Source: Rhodeus uyekii (lineage: Eukaryota; Chordata; Actinopteri; Cypriniformes; Acheilognathidae). Taken from it: a stretch of DNA of 64,000 nt. The DNA is taken from contig JAWRVZ010000103.1 of the NCBI GenBank assembly GCA_037043235.1, positions 249,501-313,500 of the forward strand, in the 5' to 3' direction. Shown piece by piece: positions 41,461-54,129 of the stretch (positions are counted from its first letter, which is position 1; every line of letters begins with the position of its first letter). The translations under genes were made by a program, and so were the position numbers. Below the pieces are notes generated by a model. It saw only the letters and a list, made by a program, of their open reading frames with translations. It ran no database searches and was not told the origin of the DNA.

Positions 41461-43683
41461 CATACACACTTACACACAGAAAATAATAAAAAAGTGAATA
41501 GCATGGTAATCTTTCTGCAAATTCACACATGAAAATCATAGTGCAAATGAATAACAGCCATAACTTTGAGATTGTTTTCTGATGAAAGGTGCCACGTATG
41601 ACACGCTTCAGTCCGCTGGTGTGACCAACAAAGCTTCTTACCACAAAATTGACTTTATGCTCTCTGAATCTACAGTACTGAAAATTGACATCTTTACCCT
41701 TTTTCAAATAGTATTATATGTAAAAAAAACTTTGAAAGCATTTTGAATAGTTGTTCTTTTGAGTCAATTGTTTTATTTGTGTTAATAATGCAATGAAATA
41801 TATTTTTATTTACTCTTGCATTGTAAAATTTAACATGGTTGTGGTATTTATACAACAAATTTATTTGGTAAAAAAGAGGCAAACTACAGCTATGTGTTTT
41901 GTTATTCCATATGACATAGTGTTTGAGTGCTTGGTGGACATCAAAACTAGATGCAGGGTTGTCAGATAAAAAGTTGCTTATGCATAATATGGAGCCTTAC
42001 TTTTTTTAAAAACGAAATGCATTTCCATAGCTCTGACTGACTTTAAATTGTAATTTTGCCAGCCCCTGAAATTGGTCAGTTGAAGCTCATTCAAGGACAT
42101 GCTTTTATTGCTCGGAGCACCCAAGTGTCTAAAATGCATGTGCAGAGTAATAAAGTTGACTTTCTTTAACTTATTTCTGTTGAACTGAACTGATGCTAAA
42201 ATAGCCACAACATTATTAAGACTGAAATAAGAGTATCCGGTTTATCTGTCAGTGACATGTGCATGAAGGTTGTGTTTGTGTGGCTGTAGCAAACCTCGCG
42301 TGTTTCTTTCAGAATCATCATTGGCCAGTAGAAAGAAAAACAGAACACATAAAAACATTTTATTTAAAATTAAGATAAATTAAAGACCCACTCATCATGT
42401 GAGGTAAAATACAAATAAATATATTATGAATAATGCAATTATGTTTAATAACAATTATTATTAAATTATGAATAATGCAAGAGAAAGAGAGATCTCTATA
42501 GAATCTTTAGAGATTCTCCCTACCTCCTGAAAGGTGTAATTCACACTCTGTCCGTAACCAAGTTTTAAACAAGTCCTCTTATTATAGGTTATGTTCATCT
42601 CTTCAGCTGATTAGACTGGATGAAGACAGTTTCTACATCCGTGTTATGAATCTGATGGCCTCTAGTAAATAATATTTCTGTAGCACACAGCATAGGACCC
42701 ATTCCTGATGTTGCATGATGTTAGTGAGCCAAAGTTGAGTGGTCAGAAACATATGATCGCATTGAGCGGCAATTGTAAATAATCTCAATACAATGATAGT
42801 AAAGCAATGGCTGGGACTCGAATGACAGGCGGAATCAATCTTGACAACTCCACAGGTACTCATCAGCAAACAATTATAAGTTTTTCTATGAAAAAAACAC
42901 AGTTCAAGATCAAGTGCATGAAGATCTGCAGCATCAGCTCTCAAATCTGCAGAAATGTGCTGTTGTCAGAAGAATTTGTTTTATGTTATGTACCATGTAA
43001 CACTTGGTAACACTTAATGTTCTTCATTTTTATTGATTCGCCTGATCTTTTAGAGCTGCTGTTCAGCCAAAACAAAGGTTGTTTTTATTTTTTTCATGTG
43101 ACCACTGTAAAGCTGTTTTGAAACGATCTGTATTATAAAAAGCGGCATATAAAAAAAGGTGAATAACAGATATTTTTATAACAGATATTACGTGCAGTCT
43201 AATTCATAATATAACACATGCATAATAAGTATAAATGATCTAGTGGACCCCTTACCAAAACCATTTCTCATTTATTTTCAGCTTTCATTAAAGATTAATT
43301 TGTTCTATATACTTACTGTAAATAATGTTTAGGTGTACGTTTATGTATTAGCTTTTACACATCTATGCATGATTGTTCATGCGGAAATGTATTATGCCTG
43401 TAGTCTTTTGTGTTGCTGTTCATGATTTTTAAAGTGATAGTCAGATTGTTAACTGACCCAGAACTGGGAGGAAGTGGTGATTAGTTCAGTAAATAGGCAG
43501 ACAGCGACTCTGAATGGATTCAGTAAAACGGCGGCACCTATTCATTATTGTACTGTGTCTAAGTATTAACAATCTGACCTGCTTCAGTTTCACACAGGTT
43601 ATTTTTTGGCCCCTCTGTTTCTCTGGAGAGGAACAAGATTGATCTTGAATATCTACAAGCTTTTGTTTCACTTTTGCACATAT
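38679..43683. other. Presumed intron 1, first part
   Basis: AT-rich. Holds a (CA)n at 41428-41458 and, at about 43085-43165, a segment (TGTAAAGCTGTTTTGAAACG, AAAAAGCGGCATATAAA) that resembles the common 3' tail of fish SINE/LINE elements. No conserved coding segment was found. ORFs at 39658-40765 and 41351-42208 have no motif. Confidence 0.4.
41428..41458. repeat. (CA)n microsatellite
   Basis: About 15 CA units. Confidence 0.93.
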
Positions 43684-44357
43684 TGGTAACACTTTAAAAT
43701 AAAGTTTCATTAGTTAACATTAGTTAACCACATGAACTAACATGAACTAGTAATGAAAAATACTTTTAATTCAATTATTAATCTTTGTTAATGTTAATTT
43801 CAACATTTATCAATGCATTAATAAAATCAAAAGCTCTATCCATTAATATTAGTTAATGGAGCTAACATGAACGGTTGTATTTTATTAGTTAATGATCACA
43901 AAGATTAATATGCACTTGTTATATGTGTGTGCTTGAGCTGGCGTGCGATGCGGACGGAAGTGCGGAGACACGGAGTTCCAGAACAGAAATACTTTAATAT
44001 AAAACAGAAAATAAACAGCACATGGCAGTGCATAAACGGAGGCATCCACACATGGAACAAACACAGCAAACATAACTTTACTTTAACAACTGACAAACTG
44101 GGGAGTGAACAAGGAGAACTTAAATGCTGTCTATGATTGACTGGAACACAAAACACCCGTGACTAATATGTGATGGAGGGGACTGGGTGACGGTGAGAAA
44201 AGGAACGGGGAACATGTGACACGGCAAGGCAAACTAAGAGTCCATGGAAAGGTGAAAATAACAACATAATCGTGACAGCACTGTAACAAATCTATTCCTT
44301 GTTGCTAGTTAATACATTAACATTAACTTATTGAAGCTTAATGGAAAGTGTTACCAG
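43684..44357. mobile_element. MITE with TGGTAACACTTT ends, split by an LTR
   Basis: TTGGTAACACTTTAAAATAA at the left and GGAAAGTGTTACCA at the right are inverted. The inside is rich in GTTAAC/TTAATG words. No coding capacity. Interrupted by the solo LTR 43917-44277. Confidence 0.75.
43917..44277 (-). mobile_element. Solo LTR (TSD GCACT)
   Basis: 361 bp, TGTTATATGTGTG...ATAATCGTGACA, flanked by GCACT at 43912-43916 and 44278-44282. An ATTAAA poly(A)-like signal is on the minus strand. Confidence 0.82.
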
Positions 44358-46160
44358 GTCATTTTTTACCAGTCTTTTTGGGTCCAATGGATGAGATATG
44401 AAATGTATAAAAAAGATAAGGCTGTACTATATATCACACAAGATGAACATATGAAACATCACAGGAAGCAGCCCCACATATGTCCAAACTTCAGTTTAGT
44501 CATGTCTGGCTAGCACGAGATCTGCATGAGCAGAAATTAGCATCATAAAGCAAGCATGATAGACTCATTTGAAATGTTTTATTCTGCTCTCTCTCTCTCT
44601 GTGGGAAATGCAGTCACACCATGCCAGGGTTAATTAGACATTTTTTACATAAAGAAAAGGTCTACTGACAGCATAATCCAACTTTGCATATATAAAAACA
44701 TATACTAAAACACATGTAAACAACACATAAAATCTCTTTTTTTTCCTGCTACTGATGAAATTTTATGTCAGTCAATGCCTGTGTCCGAAGTTGCCCCTCT
44801 GTACTCTTAAATAGGGCATAATTTGACGGGACAGCCATTGTGAACCATATTATATGTCCTCGAATGCACTTATTCAATACCACAATACACTGCAATAACA
44901 AGTGTACTGTGTAGTTGCACAGACTTGACGACTTTGATGATCTGCCATGACGCTTTAAGCTTGACCTCGACTAGTTGCTGATCATGAACTATAGGTTCAA
45001 GGAGCAACAGGAAATCTGTAAAGTCCTCTTTTACACTCCGTTTCCAACAGTTAAAATGACAAATATATGCATGCTCTGAGAGCGCGCCACAAGACATGTT
45101 TGATTACACCATCTGGATGCTCAAAATCAATCTGGTGAATGCGCTTTTTAAAGTTAACCAATGCTGAACTACTGCGTTGCTGCGCACACATACAAACAGT
45201 AGCTCTCACATCACGTGCAGATCACACACAGTTCTAGCATATATTTCTTAGTAACTAAAGCCCACAGCTTCACCATTAGTAGGGAAACACCGCCAGGAAG
45301 AATTAATTCACACACAATCACTCTCTCACTAATGCATTCATATAAATTTAATCTTTATCTGATTTAGAACAAGCAGAAATCTGTAAGAAATATAATGACC
45401 CAAAGACAAAAGAACTCATTAAATTAAGCTGTTATGTAGGAGCAATAGCCCTGTGTGCAGAGCTTTCATATGCCATAGATGCTAGAATCTCAGGCTTATT
45501 TGTTCATTAATGACATCATCAGAGACTAGCCGACATTGACTCAACGTTCATCGCATTACAGTTGTTCAATCCCTAGTGTGTAGGAATGAATAAAATGTTG
45601 ACCCAGGACGAGCTATTGGACTGTGAAGCTTTGGGGTGTTGATGGTCTCGATCTGTGTTTTGATCATGTTTCTGAATCCCATCTGGATTAAGTCTAATGC
45701 TTTTCTCAGCTTTTTGTTCAAAATACAGCATTTTTAAATGAAGCTTACCGACATTCAAGTGTTGATAAAAAATAACGCATGAAGCTAGAATAAACAGTTT
45801 ATTCAAAAGCAGATGGTCTGTTTTTATTTTGATAAATCGCATGGTCACAAAATATTCTGGGAGCCATGAACTGTTTAAAACAGTTGTATACTGGAATTTT
45901 TGGATGCATCTGAAATAAAACAGTGAGCTTCTGCTGGAAAGCGCATGATCTAATAAGCCTTAACCTAAGCAAACAGTTTACTGTGGCATGTGCTGGGTAC
46001 AGCCGCATCGCAGTAGAGGGCACTTTTGACGTCAGTATAGCGACGTGCATTTCTCATGGACATGCAATTTAATCAGACTCCCTGGACGAGTGACAATGTG
46101 CTCTCTGTGTGTTTGTGTGGGTAAATGATGCTCATCATCTACACATTCTCCTCCTGACAG
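44358..46160. other. Presumed intron 1, last part
   Basis: No element or gene recognised. Ends with the pyrimidine-rich acceptor TTCTCCTCCTGACAG at 46146-46160. Confidence 0.4.
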
Positions 46161-46170
46161 GCTGACGCTG

Positions 46171-46299
46171 ATGGGCTGGTTGGGTGTTTGGGTTTTGTCC
46201 GTCCTGCTTGGATCTTCCCTATGGCTGGCTCACGGAGTCCGAGCCGGCGCTGGAACTGGAACTAGAGTAAAGCAGACTGAAAAGGGACTTCAGGAAAAA
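46171..46299 (+). CDS. First coding exon of an unidentified secreted or membrane protein
   Basis: ATG 46171 opens 43 codons that end exactly at a splice donor (GTAAGT at 46300). A good acceptor (CTCCTGACAG) lies 10 bases upstream of the ATG. Residues 1-25 form a typical signal peptide: MGW, then a hydrophobic core (VWVLSVLLGSSLWLA) and a plausible cleavage after GVRA. The rest (KQTEKGLQEK) is hydrophilic. Phase 0 at the donor fits the exon at 55408. I do not recognise the gene. Reading through the donor gives a 63-codon ORF, but the tail is intronic. The pairing of signal peptide, acceptor and donor makes this the best candidate for a host exon in the window. Confidence 0.6.
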
Positions 46300-49200
46300 G
46301 TAAGTTACATTTTATTTTGTATTGTTCTGGCACTAAAATGTTTGATTATGCCTTTACAGTAGTTATAAAACTCAACAGAATATTAAATGTATGATAAGTC
46401 CATACTGTATGATTTGTTTGTTTCTGAAGCTTTGTGTAAGAAATATATTTGGATGTCGGCAGTGCTACTAGACCAGTTGTTGGTCCAAACTATATGAAAA
46501 TCAAATTTTTAAGTAATGCATTATTATTATTAATAAATAATGTTGTACAGAGATTTTGCCACAAAACCTTTTGCAAGCCTCTGAATAAATAGCTTGCAGA
46601 ATCCATATACAACACACAGAAAAGCATCTCCAGTTTCTCACTCATCACAATTTAACTCACTCATAATTTAACTAGATATAACACAAAATATATTTGCTGG
46701 CTGGTTTAAACAGATCTCAAACAGACAGATTCAACCACTGTTATCACTCAGTTGTGTAAGAACGAATGCTGAGGATATCCTACACCTTAAAGTCAACATG
46801 AAATGGGCATGAAATAATTTTATTTTCTCTATTGGGATGTGTATCAGAATGAAACGGCACTGGAATAAGAACAAATGTAGGGAGGGGCTTGATTTTGTCA
46901 GTGGTTGCTATTGGTGACAGAGACGTTGATACAAGAGGGATTATGAGGAAACATTAATTAAAAAATATATTTTTATTTAAAATTCCATATTTTTTTTTTG
47001 TTGATTTAGATTTCTTGTTTACTTTAATGAATGTGGCTTCCACTTAATTATTTCTGTCCTGTTATCTACATATTCAATGCAGCCTTTTTAAGAAACCTGC
47101 ATGTGATGGATATGGTTGCTGTGACAATTTCACACTCTTGCTTCTGCACATCAGAAACTGCATTGCCTTTTACACTTGTTCCCTTTCCACCCTCACTATT
47201 GCATTGTTATTGTGGTTGTTTATCTAAAATATCATGTTGTCACCTCACTTTATCCAGCGAGAACAAGCAGTGACTGTATCAAACAAATTCTTTCCTTATT
47301 ATTCGACTGAATAATTCCAAATAAAGTAGTCTGCTTCGAGCAGCCCTCCCTAAAACATTCTGTCAACTCAGGATTGGTGTTTAACTTTCGAGCACGTGCA
47401 CCTGAAATCTGACATCTGCATGACATCTGCATGAAATAAATGCAGCCAACTGTCAGTGACATTTAATTTGAAGAGGTGTGTTCGACGTTATACATGCATG
47501 TGGAGACCAATCAGCATCTGACGTGAAGCAATGTCAGTTAGAAATTGTGTTCAACATCACATCTTTAAAAACAACACTTTATGCTTGGAATTAGTCAAGA
47601 ACCCAAACTAGGCATAACACACACACACACACACACACACACTGAACACTGAGCTTGTCGTAAGGGCTGCTGGGACTTGTTAATGATTTCTCAGTGCTGT
47701 AAGTCATCAACAAGCACTAGTGCAACAATTCACAATCAAAATATGTGTTACAGTTCAACTAACTATTTCTGACTCAAGGTGTTTAAAGTTATGCACTGTC
47801 ACTGAAATTATGAGTATAAATAAAGTGCAATAAAATACACACGGAAAAAAGTGCATTTTGGATGTTTTCTCTTGACAGTACTGATGGCTGGACGGAGGGT
47901 CAAACGCAATTCATATTTTCTGCCTACTCCTGCTTCTCATAGATTCATTCCATACTAGCTGTGTGGCCTAATGAATTTTTTTTACAATTCCTTTTGTATG
48001 CTCATTGCTTACAGTAATAGTGGATTCATTAATGTATCTCAGACCATCTGTGTTCATGTCGCCACACACTCACAGGGAAACATCACTCTGGCAATATCAC
48101 TCTTGTTTCATACTCTTGTTTCATACAGGACATTTAGAAGTCACTCTGGTGCCGTATTTAACTTGTTTCAGAGGCTTCAATTTACGCTCCAAGGCTAAAC
48201 TATAATGATTCATTTTTTCGTCATCATGTACTCAAAACTCATGTGATTTTCTGTGCTATGATGACAGACATGCCAAAAGCACCATACGGTCAAATCTCTG
48301 TGACAGTCATTCGAAATCTCTACATTTGCTTCCATGACATGTTAAGCTTGGTTTGTTGTCAGTAATGTCAAATGCCTTTTGCTGCTTTAATGTGTCTTGT
48401 CACAGAAGGTGAGAATTTAAGTGGTGCAGGGGATCGTTTTCTGATGAGACCGCAATGATTTCAAAGACAGTTCAGTCATTTCTTAAAGTGTCTACTTTTC
48501 CAGACATTAGGCTTAGACTGAGCCAAATCTAGCCTCTGTAGAAAGCAGATGTATTAAAATAAATGCAGACATCTGAAAGTGCTCCTGTTCACTGAAATGA
48601 CATTTGTTCGGTGGTGCGTATGCTGTAAAAAGCCCTTAGTCTGAACCCAGCACCAACTACTCGTGTTGACACACTAACCCCAAGAACACACCCTCTTTTA
48701 ATTCAGCAGATATATTAAATATGCATGGATTTAAGGTGCCAGCGGCCTGTGGCCATATTTGTAACCATTTCATGTCTAACTCTACCAGGTACTTCATTTA
48801 TAGACATTTTTAGGGGTTCCGATCATAGGATCATTATGTGGATTTAAATAATTTGTATTTATTAAACCCCTCACAAGCATACTTTATCACTAGAAAACAT
48901 TTAAATAACACATTAAACATGAAAGTATTCTGCATTATTCTATCATTTCTAGAATTTCAAGTATTCTATCATTTCAGATATTTATCCTTATATACAACCT
49001 TCTTCTATTAAATTGGGTAAAGAATGTAGAACATGTAGAACATATTATATGTTGCAGTGATATCTACTGCAGTGGTTCTCAATTAAGAACCAGAACTGTT
49101 TATTGCACAAGGTAAACAGAAATACCCTTCAAATCGAGCACTATTACACTCTACGAATCAATAGGCAAATATCGGACCGAGCACACACTAGATTAAATGA

Positions 49201-49367
49201 ACCAAAGCAAGTTGGGTTGCAAACTTTAACCAAATGTCAGATCATTTTGACTAAAAGTTGAGTTACCTAATGGTTAATAATTCAACTTTTCTTGTATAAA
49301 ATGTAATTTATATATTTATTTAATTTATATAATTGATTTTATATATCCATAACATATTGATAAAAAT
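46300..49367. other. Presumed intron 2, first part
   Basis: AT-rich with a (CA)n at 47617-47642. No gene or element identified. Confidence 0.4.
47617..47642. repeat. (CA)n microsatellite
   Basis: About 13 CA units. Confidence 0.93.
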
Positions 49368-49970
49368 GTTTCCCTTTCAAGGGAAGTTGAGCTGCGTCTA
49401 ATGGCACTTTTGGGGAACACTCTCAGCGTCTGTAAAACTAGTCCAATCTCGATTGGCGCTGTGTGGTGACATCACGCATGATGTGGCATGAGTGGCACAG
49501 AAACATGGGGAGTACGAGCTTGACCTCATTGAATACGGTCAGACGGGAGCAGAGCATCTTTAGTGCTAATGCCTCACAGTATATAAAGGCAGCCCCCTTG
49601 AGACCTTCTTGTGCGTGTTTCACTCCAAGGAACCTACCTTGGAGTGAAAGCACAGACCATGTGGGCCCCTGCCTGTGATGAATCTTGGACATTGGTGTAC
49701 ACACAATCTAAAGTAAAAAGAAAGAAGAAGTGGTGTACACACAATCTCTCTTGCCATCTAGTTTTTACTTTGCTTTCCTTTTCTTTTTAACTCCTAACGA
49801 CACACAACATCAAATAAACACACAGAGCACTTTGCTGAAGAATAGAAGCTATCGCTCGTGTACTGGCATCTCTTTATAACTTCCGCCGGCACGTGCCACA
49901 TCGTGCGTGACGTCACCACACGCGCCAAGATTGGTTTAGTTATACAGATGCTTCAGACGCTTGCACCAAG
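49368..49970 (-). mobile_element. Miniature DIRS derivative E (ITR - gag start - ITR)
   Basis: The left end GTTTCCCTTTCAAGGGAAG and the following AACTAGTCCAATCTCGATTGG, GTGGTGACATCACGCATG are mirrored at about 49885-49955 (CGTGCGTGACGTCACCAC, CCAAGATTGGTTTAGTTA). Between them the minus strand keeps only the first third of gag. About 600 bp in total. A 16-base direct repeat GGTGTACACACAATCT occurs at about 49691 and 49731. Confidence 0.72.
49438..49704 (-). pseudogene. gag: DIRS gag N-terminal fragment (copy E)
   Basis: KHAQEGLKGAAFIYCEALAL and SRLTVFNE correspond to EHARSALEGGDCENCERFSL and SRLAVFAD of Gag in copy A. Upstream part and everything after this region are lost, and the cysteine pairs are eroded. 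Confidence 0.65.
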
Positions 49971-50201
49971 AACAAGGCTACAGTCAAAACCCGAGATGTT
50001 TATTTAGGAAATTATTTTGGACAATAAAATGTAATGACATAAAACATGTAGGAAGGGTAGGAATAGCAGAATCAGTGTACTTCTGTCATCTGTGGGAAGA
50101 AGAAAACCACTTTCATTATGGAATGAACTCTCTATTCTGGATCAAAAGATGGCAATATATCATGTTAGTTAAATGATGTTAAAGAAAATGCTTTCTGTCT
50201 C

Positions 50202-50630
50202 TGTCACGGCTCTGTCATTCCAGTTTGGTCTTTTTGAGTGTCTGTTGACAGAGCCCTGACACTGCCCCTTTATTGTGTCTTGTCATTGTGCAACCCCGCC
50301 CACCTTGTTACTTTGTTTCCCTTGAGTGTTGTCAGCTGTTCTCAGCTCGTTACCTTTCTTCATGTGCTCCCTATATATAGCCCTTGTGTTTGCAGTCTGG
50401 TGTGGTCTCGTGTCAACCCATGTGTTTTCCTGGATGTGCGGTGGGCCATGGTCCAGATCTGTGGTCCCAACCTTGCCTCCCGGTTTGTTTATGTAATAGT
50501 CTTGTGTTTATTATTTATTTATTATCTATTATCTGTTTTCCCCCTTGTGAGCATTTCTTTTGAATTATGTTCTTTTGTTATTAAATCCTTTCCCTGCATT
50601 TGAGTCCTCATCCGTACTTGAATAGTGACA
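50202..50630 (+). mobile_element. Solo LTR (TSD GTCTC)
   Basis: 429 bp from TGTCACGGCTCTGTC to CTTGAATAGTGACA, with GTCTC at 50197-50201 and 50631-50635. ATTAAA near 50580 and TTGAGTCCTCATCC near the end resemble the LTRs at 24535 and 32536. Confidence 0.85.
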
Positions 50631-50959
50631 GTCTCTTCTGTCAAACATAAGTCTTGCGTCAAACGTGTGGCTGCGTCAAACAGCGTCACTCTCATTATAA
50701 TCAACAATGTAAGTACAGCATTGGCTGCTGCTTATAATTCTGATTGTGTCGTAATGCGTGTAAATGTTGTCCTCACACTTGCTTATTGGGAGATGATGCT
50801 TCGATTTGACCACGTCAAATCCCTCAAATGGTCTGAAATGCACAAAAAAACTAGCAGATATTGGTTGATATTGGAGCAAACAATGGTAGCTAAATGTAAA
50901 AAGGAACTACACCTTTTTTGTCTGTTTATATACATGATATATTACATATCTTTGGCGCC

Positions 50960-51115
50960 GCATATATGGCTGCCTCTGTGTTTGAGTTTTTTTTCAGTGA
51001 TTGTTTGTTTGTTCATGTTGTGTTGTATAGGTGCACTGGAAGCTTAAACATCAAGATAAATTCCTTGTGTGTGCAATGCACACACTTGGCAATAAAGCCC
51101 TTTCTGATTCTGATA
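50960..51115 (+). repeat. L2/CR1-like LINE 3' end
   Basis: Contains AAATTCCTTGTGTGTGCAA and TGGCAATAAAGCCCTTTCTGATTCTGAT, the usual 3' untranslated end and TGATTC tail of these fish LINEs. No ORF remains. Confidence 0.72.
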
Positions 51116-51152
51116 TATATATATTATATTTTCAGGAAGTTTTCTCTCAGGA

Positions 51153-52248
51153 CAGGAGTGCAGAATTATTAGGCAAATGAGAATTTTGACCACATCATCC
51201 TCGTTATGCATGTTGTCTTACTCCAAGCTGTATAGGCTGGAAAGCCTACTACCAATTAAGCATATTAGGTGATGTGCATCTCTGTAATGAGAAGGGGTGT
51301 GGTCTAATGACATCAACACCCTATATCAGGTGTGCATAATTATTAGGCAACTTCCTTTCCTTTGGCAAAATGGGTCAAAAGAAGGACTTGACAGGCTCAG
51401 AAAAGTCAAAAATAGTGAGATATATTGCAGAGGGATGCAGCAGTCTTAAAATAGCCAATAGGTAAAGGGCAGAGCTTGTGGGGCCTTTTCGGGTTGAGGA
51501 TGGAGTCAAGCTCAACTCCCAGTCCTACTGCTAGTTTCTGGAAGACACCTTCTTCAAGCAGTGGTACAGGAAGAAGTCTGCATCCTTCAAGAAAAACATG
51601 ATTTTCATGCAGGACAATGCTCCATCACACTCCACAAGTACTCCACAGCGTGGCTGGCAAGAAAGGGTATAAAAGAAGAAAATCTAATGATATGGCCTCC
51701 TTGTTCACCTGATCTGAACCCCATTGAGAACCTGTGGTCCATCATCAAATGTGCGATTTACAAGGAGGGAAAACAGTACAGCTCTCTGAACAGTGTCTGG
51801 GAGGCTGTGGTTGCTGCTGCACGCAATGTTGATGGTGAACAGATCAAAACACTGACAGAATCCATGGATGGCAGGCTTTTGAGTGTCCTTGCAAAGAAAG
51901 GTGGCTATATTGGTCACTGATTTGTTTTTGTTTGGTTTTTGAATGTCAGAAATGTATATTTGTGAATGTTGAGATGTTATATTGGTTTCACTGGTAAAAA
52001 TAAATAATTGAAATGGGTATAAACTTGTTTTTTGTTAAGTTGCCTAATAATTATGCACAGTAATAGTCACCTGCACACACAGATATCCCCCTAAAATAGC
52101 TAAAACTAAAAACTACTTAAAATATTGATACAAAAATATTCAGCTTTGATATTAATGAGTTTTTTGTGTTCAGTGAGAACATGGTTGTTGTTCAATAATA
52201 AAATTAATCCTCAAAAATACAACTTGCCTAATAATTCGGCACTCCCTG
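51153..52248 (+). mobile_element. Tc1/mariner transposon with IR/DR-type ends
   Basis: 1096 bp. Outer ends CAGGAGTGCAGAATTATTAGG (51153) and CCTAATAATTCGGCACTCCCTG (to 52248). Inner copies TGTGCATAATTATTAGGCAA at 51331-51350 and, inverted, within 52037-52059. So each end is an inverted repeat of about 200 bases with a repeated transposase-binding motif. TA follows on the right (52249-52250), the left flank is not TA. Confidence 0.85.
51370..51920 (+). pseudogene. Tc1-family transposase, internally deleted
   Basis: N-terminal helix-turn-helix start (MGQKKDLTGSEKSKIVRYIA from 51370), then a deletion near 51465 that removes most of the DNA-binding region and the first catalytic Asp. MIFMQDNAPSH (second Asp, about 51598-51630) is in another frame from the C-terminal part, which is read from 51561-51920: KEENLMIWPPCSPDLNPIEN with the last Glu, ending KKGGYIGH. 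Inactive, but the ends could still be mobilised by a related enzyme. Confidence 0.8.
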
Positions 52249-52699
52249 TATTTATCAGTCCATTTTGGGAAACCAGTATTGGGTTACTATAAGTTTGGGA
52301 GGAGGTGCATCTTTTATACTGTCAGAGACTCAACCCAGCAGTGGGTTACACAACTATGTGTGCAGAACCCAGAAGTCTGGGTAAAAAATAACCCAGAAAA
52401 TTTTAAAGTGTACAACCAAGAACCGCAAAGGGCCAGCAACATTCCAAATTATTAAGACAATATAGAGTTTGGCTAAACCGTAATTATGACAAATTTCTAC
52501 ATTCTGTAAAAACAACAACAAAAGCTAACATCACTGACTATGCAAGGATTATTTTTTTGTATTGTTAATTATTTTCCTATGCTGTCTGTGACCTTAGGAA
52601 GTATGTATGCCATTATCTCTTAAACCCATACCCGTGCACATCTACATGATCAAAGCATAGTTAGAGATCGTGGGGTTGGAGAACGGCTTATTCCAGGAC
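52249..52699. other. No gene seen
   Basis: Includes AACCCAGCAGTGGGTT-like words (52332-52400) common in fish intergenic repeats. Nothing else. Confidence 0.4.
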
Positions 52700-52850
52700 C
52701 TCAAACTGGCAGATCCTGATGTTGGAGGTTGTGTTTTCCTGGGCAGGAAGCACTCTACTAGCTTTCTTCCACGATGCACTTCCTCATTCTCGACTTGGCC
52801 ATGGCATGAGTAACAATCTTCATCAGCTCCTCATATGCAGGGAATAATCC
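52700..52850 (-). pseudogene. gag: DIRS gag fragment (copy F)
   Basis: The minus strand reads PAYEELMKIVTHAMAK around 52795-52843, corresponding to PAYEELIEVVTRAVSR in the gag of copy A. Both sides diverge quickly. No terminal repeats detected. Confidence 0.6.
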
Positions 52851-52935
52851 CCACTCGTAATGTAAGGAGTGCAGGGAGGTACATACTGTCTGAACTGCTA
52901 CAAAGTCACCACTTACCATCGGTTATCTCGATCCC

Positions 52936-53250
52936 GTGACTAATGATAGTACTGAGTTCACTGCCCATGCGCTGAGTTTGCGTTGCACGTGCATCACGGT
53001 CTGTATGGTCGCTCACTCCAATCACGCTTCATTTTTTCTTGAAGAACTCCCTGAAAAATCAAGCTTTACAGACGCTATCATCGAAGAGGAGGCGCAGGAG
53101 TTCACCTTCACTTTCCAGGAATTCCCAGAATAAATTGACATCAACAAAGACGTCGTTACTGATAGAAGCTTAGAAGCATTTGTTGTCAAGCAGATTGTTA
53201 AAGGCAAAAAGCAACAAAGCATTTTAGACTTTGTAAAGAAACCATAGTAA
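52936..53250 (+). other. Unidentified ORF remnant
   Basis: A 65-codon ORF (52936-53133) rich in Glu and Phe, followed after a stop by KGKKQQSILDFVKKP. The last segment resembles a PCNA-binding box of the kind found at the end of some pogo/Tigger transposases. No catalytic motif is visible, so the family is open. Confidence 0.25.
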
Positions 53251-53456
53251 TCGCGTGTGCTATACTTTCAGAACTGTGTCAGAGCGAAATGACTGTTTTG
53301 AGCAAATGTGTTTACGCTGTGAGCAAAATTGTGTTTGCAATGTTGGAGAATATAATTAAAGGTTTGTATCGAAAATCGAAGGTGGTTTTTAGTGTATACT
53401 GGTAAATCTTTGCTGTTAGTTGGTGCACATATGCCCTTTGCTGTTAGCAAACATAA

Positions 53457-53793
53457 TGTTATGAATTCAGCCACGCGCACAGCACGAGACTCATTCTTGA
53501 GATCGCAATCACCAGAATACTGAGCACCTGTTACCAATCACCATCACTATTTCTGCAGCCCTCACTCAACATTCAGTGTCTGATCTTGTCATTCGTATCA
53601 AGACTGCTCCTGAGTCTCTACTTCTCCCTGAGTACGCTCCTTCCGTGTATCCTATGTATCTTTGTGTCTAGAGTGCCTGCCTACGCCTGCACCAGCCAAG
53701 TTAAGCCTGCCTTTCACTTGTTTTCTGTGCATGCAATTGTGCAATAAAAACCGTTATTACTCACGTCTGTGTTCTGCCTGTTGATCGCTGACA
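53457..53793 (+). mobile_element. Ty3/gypsy 5' LTR with truncated leader
   Basis: The probable LTR runs from TGTTATGAATTCAGCC to GATCGCTGACA with AATAAA near 53744. The sequence after it (GAAGACCAGACCACC then ATG) parallels the leader of the Ty3 element at 18904. The start coordinate is my best guess, because no second LTR is present. Confidence 0.6.
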
Positions 53794-53808
53794 GAAGACC
53801 AGACCACC

Positions 53809-53900
53809 ATGCAAGCGGAAGCGACAGCCCACGAACCATCTGCATCAAACCCCGAAACGATCACAGAACTCACGCAGGCCATCCAGCAAGTTAGGAATGT
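53809..53900 (+). pseudogene. gag: Ty3/gypsy gag start, truncated
   Basis: ATG 53809 opens MQAEATAHEPSASNPETITE and LTQAIQQVRN, a plausible Gag N-terminus directly behind the LTR. The similarity ends near 53900, where unrelated sequence begins. Confidence 0.5.
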
Positions 53901-54129
53901 GAGAAAAATGTGTGTGTGCGCAAGAGACGCTGGTGCAAATACTTATGTCAGAGGAAACAACTTACAATATTACGTCAAATAAGCATCAATGGCATCATTC
54001 AAACTAGTAAATGGTCTATTTTTATTTGTGAATCTTCAAAATAACAACAGAACGTCATACTTTTTAAAATAAATAAAACAAACAAAATGTTAACTTAATA
54101 AATGTGAGCACGTTATTTTAACTTTTAAG

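Noticed and set aside
41351..41707. 118-codon ORF with a Cys-Val run
   Set aside because: The run comes from the (CA)n repeat on the reverse strand. No motif or splice context.
49075..49110. hAT-like CAGTGGTTCTCAA end
   Set aside because: No partner end and no 8-bp duplication was found in the vicinity.
53134..53250. PCNA-box-like QQSILDFVKK as proof of a Tigger transposase
   Set aside because: A single short motif, with no DDE residues or terminal repeats found.
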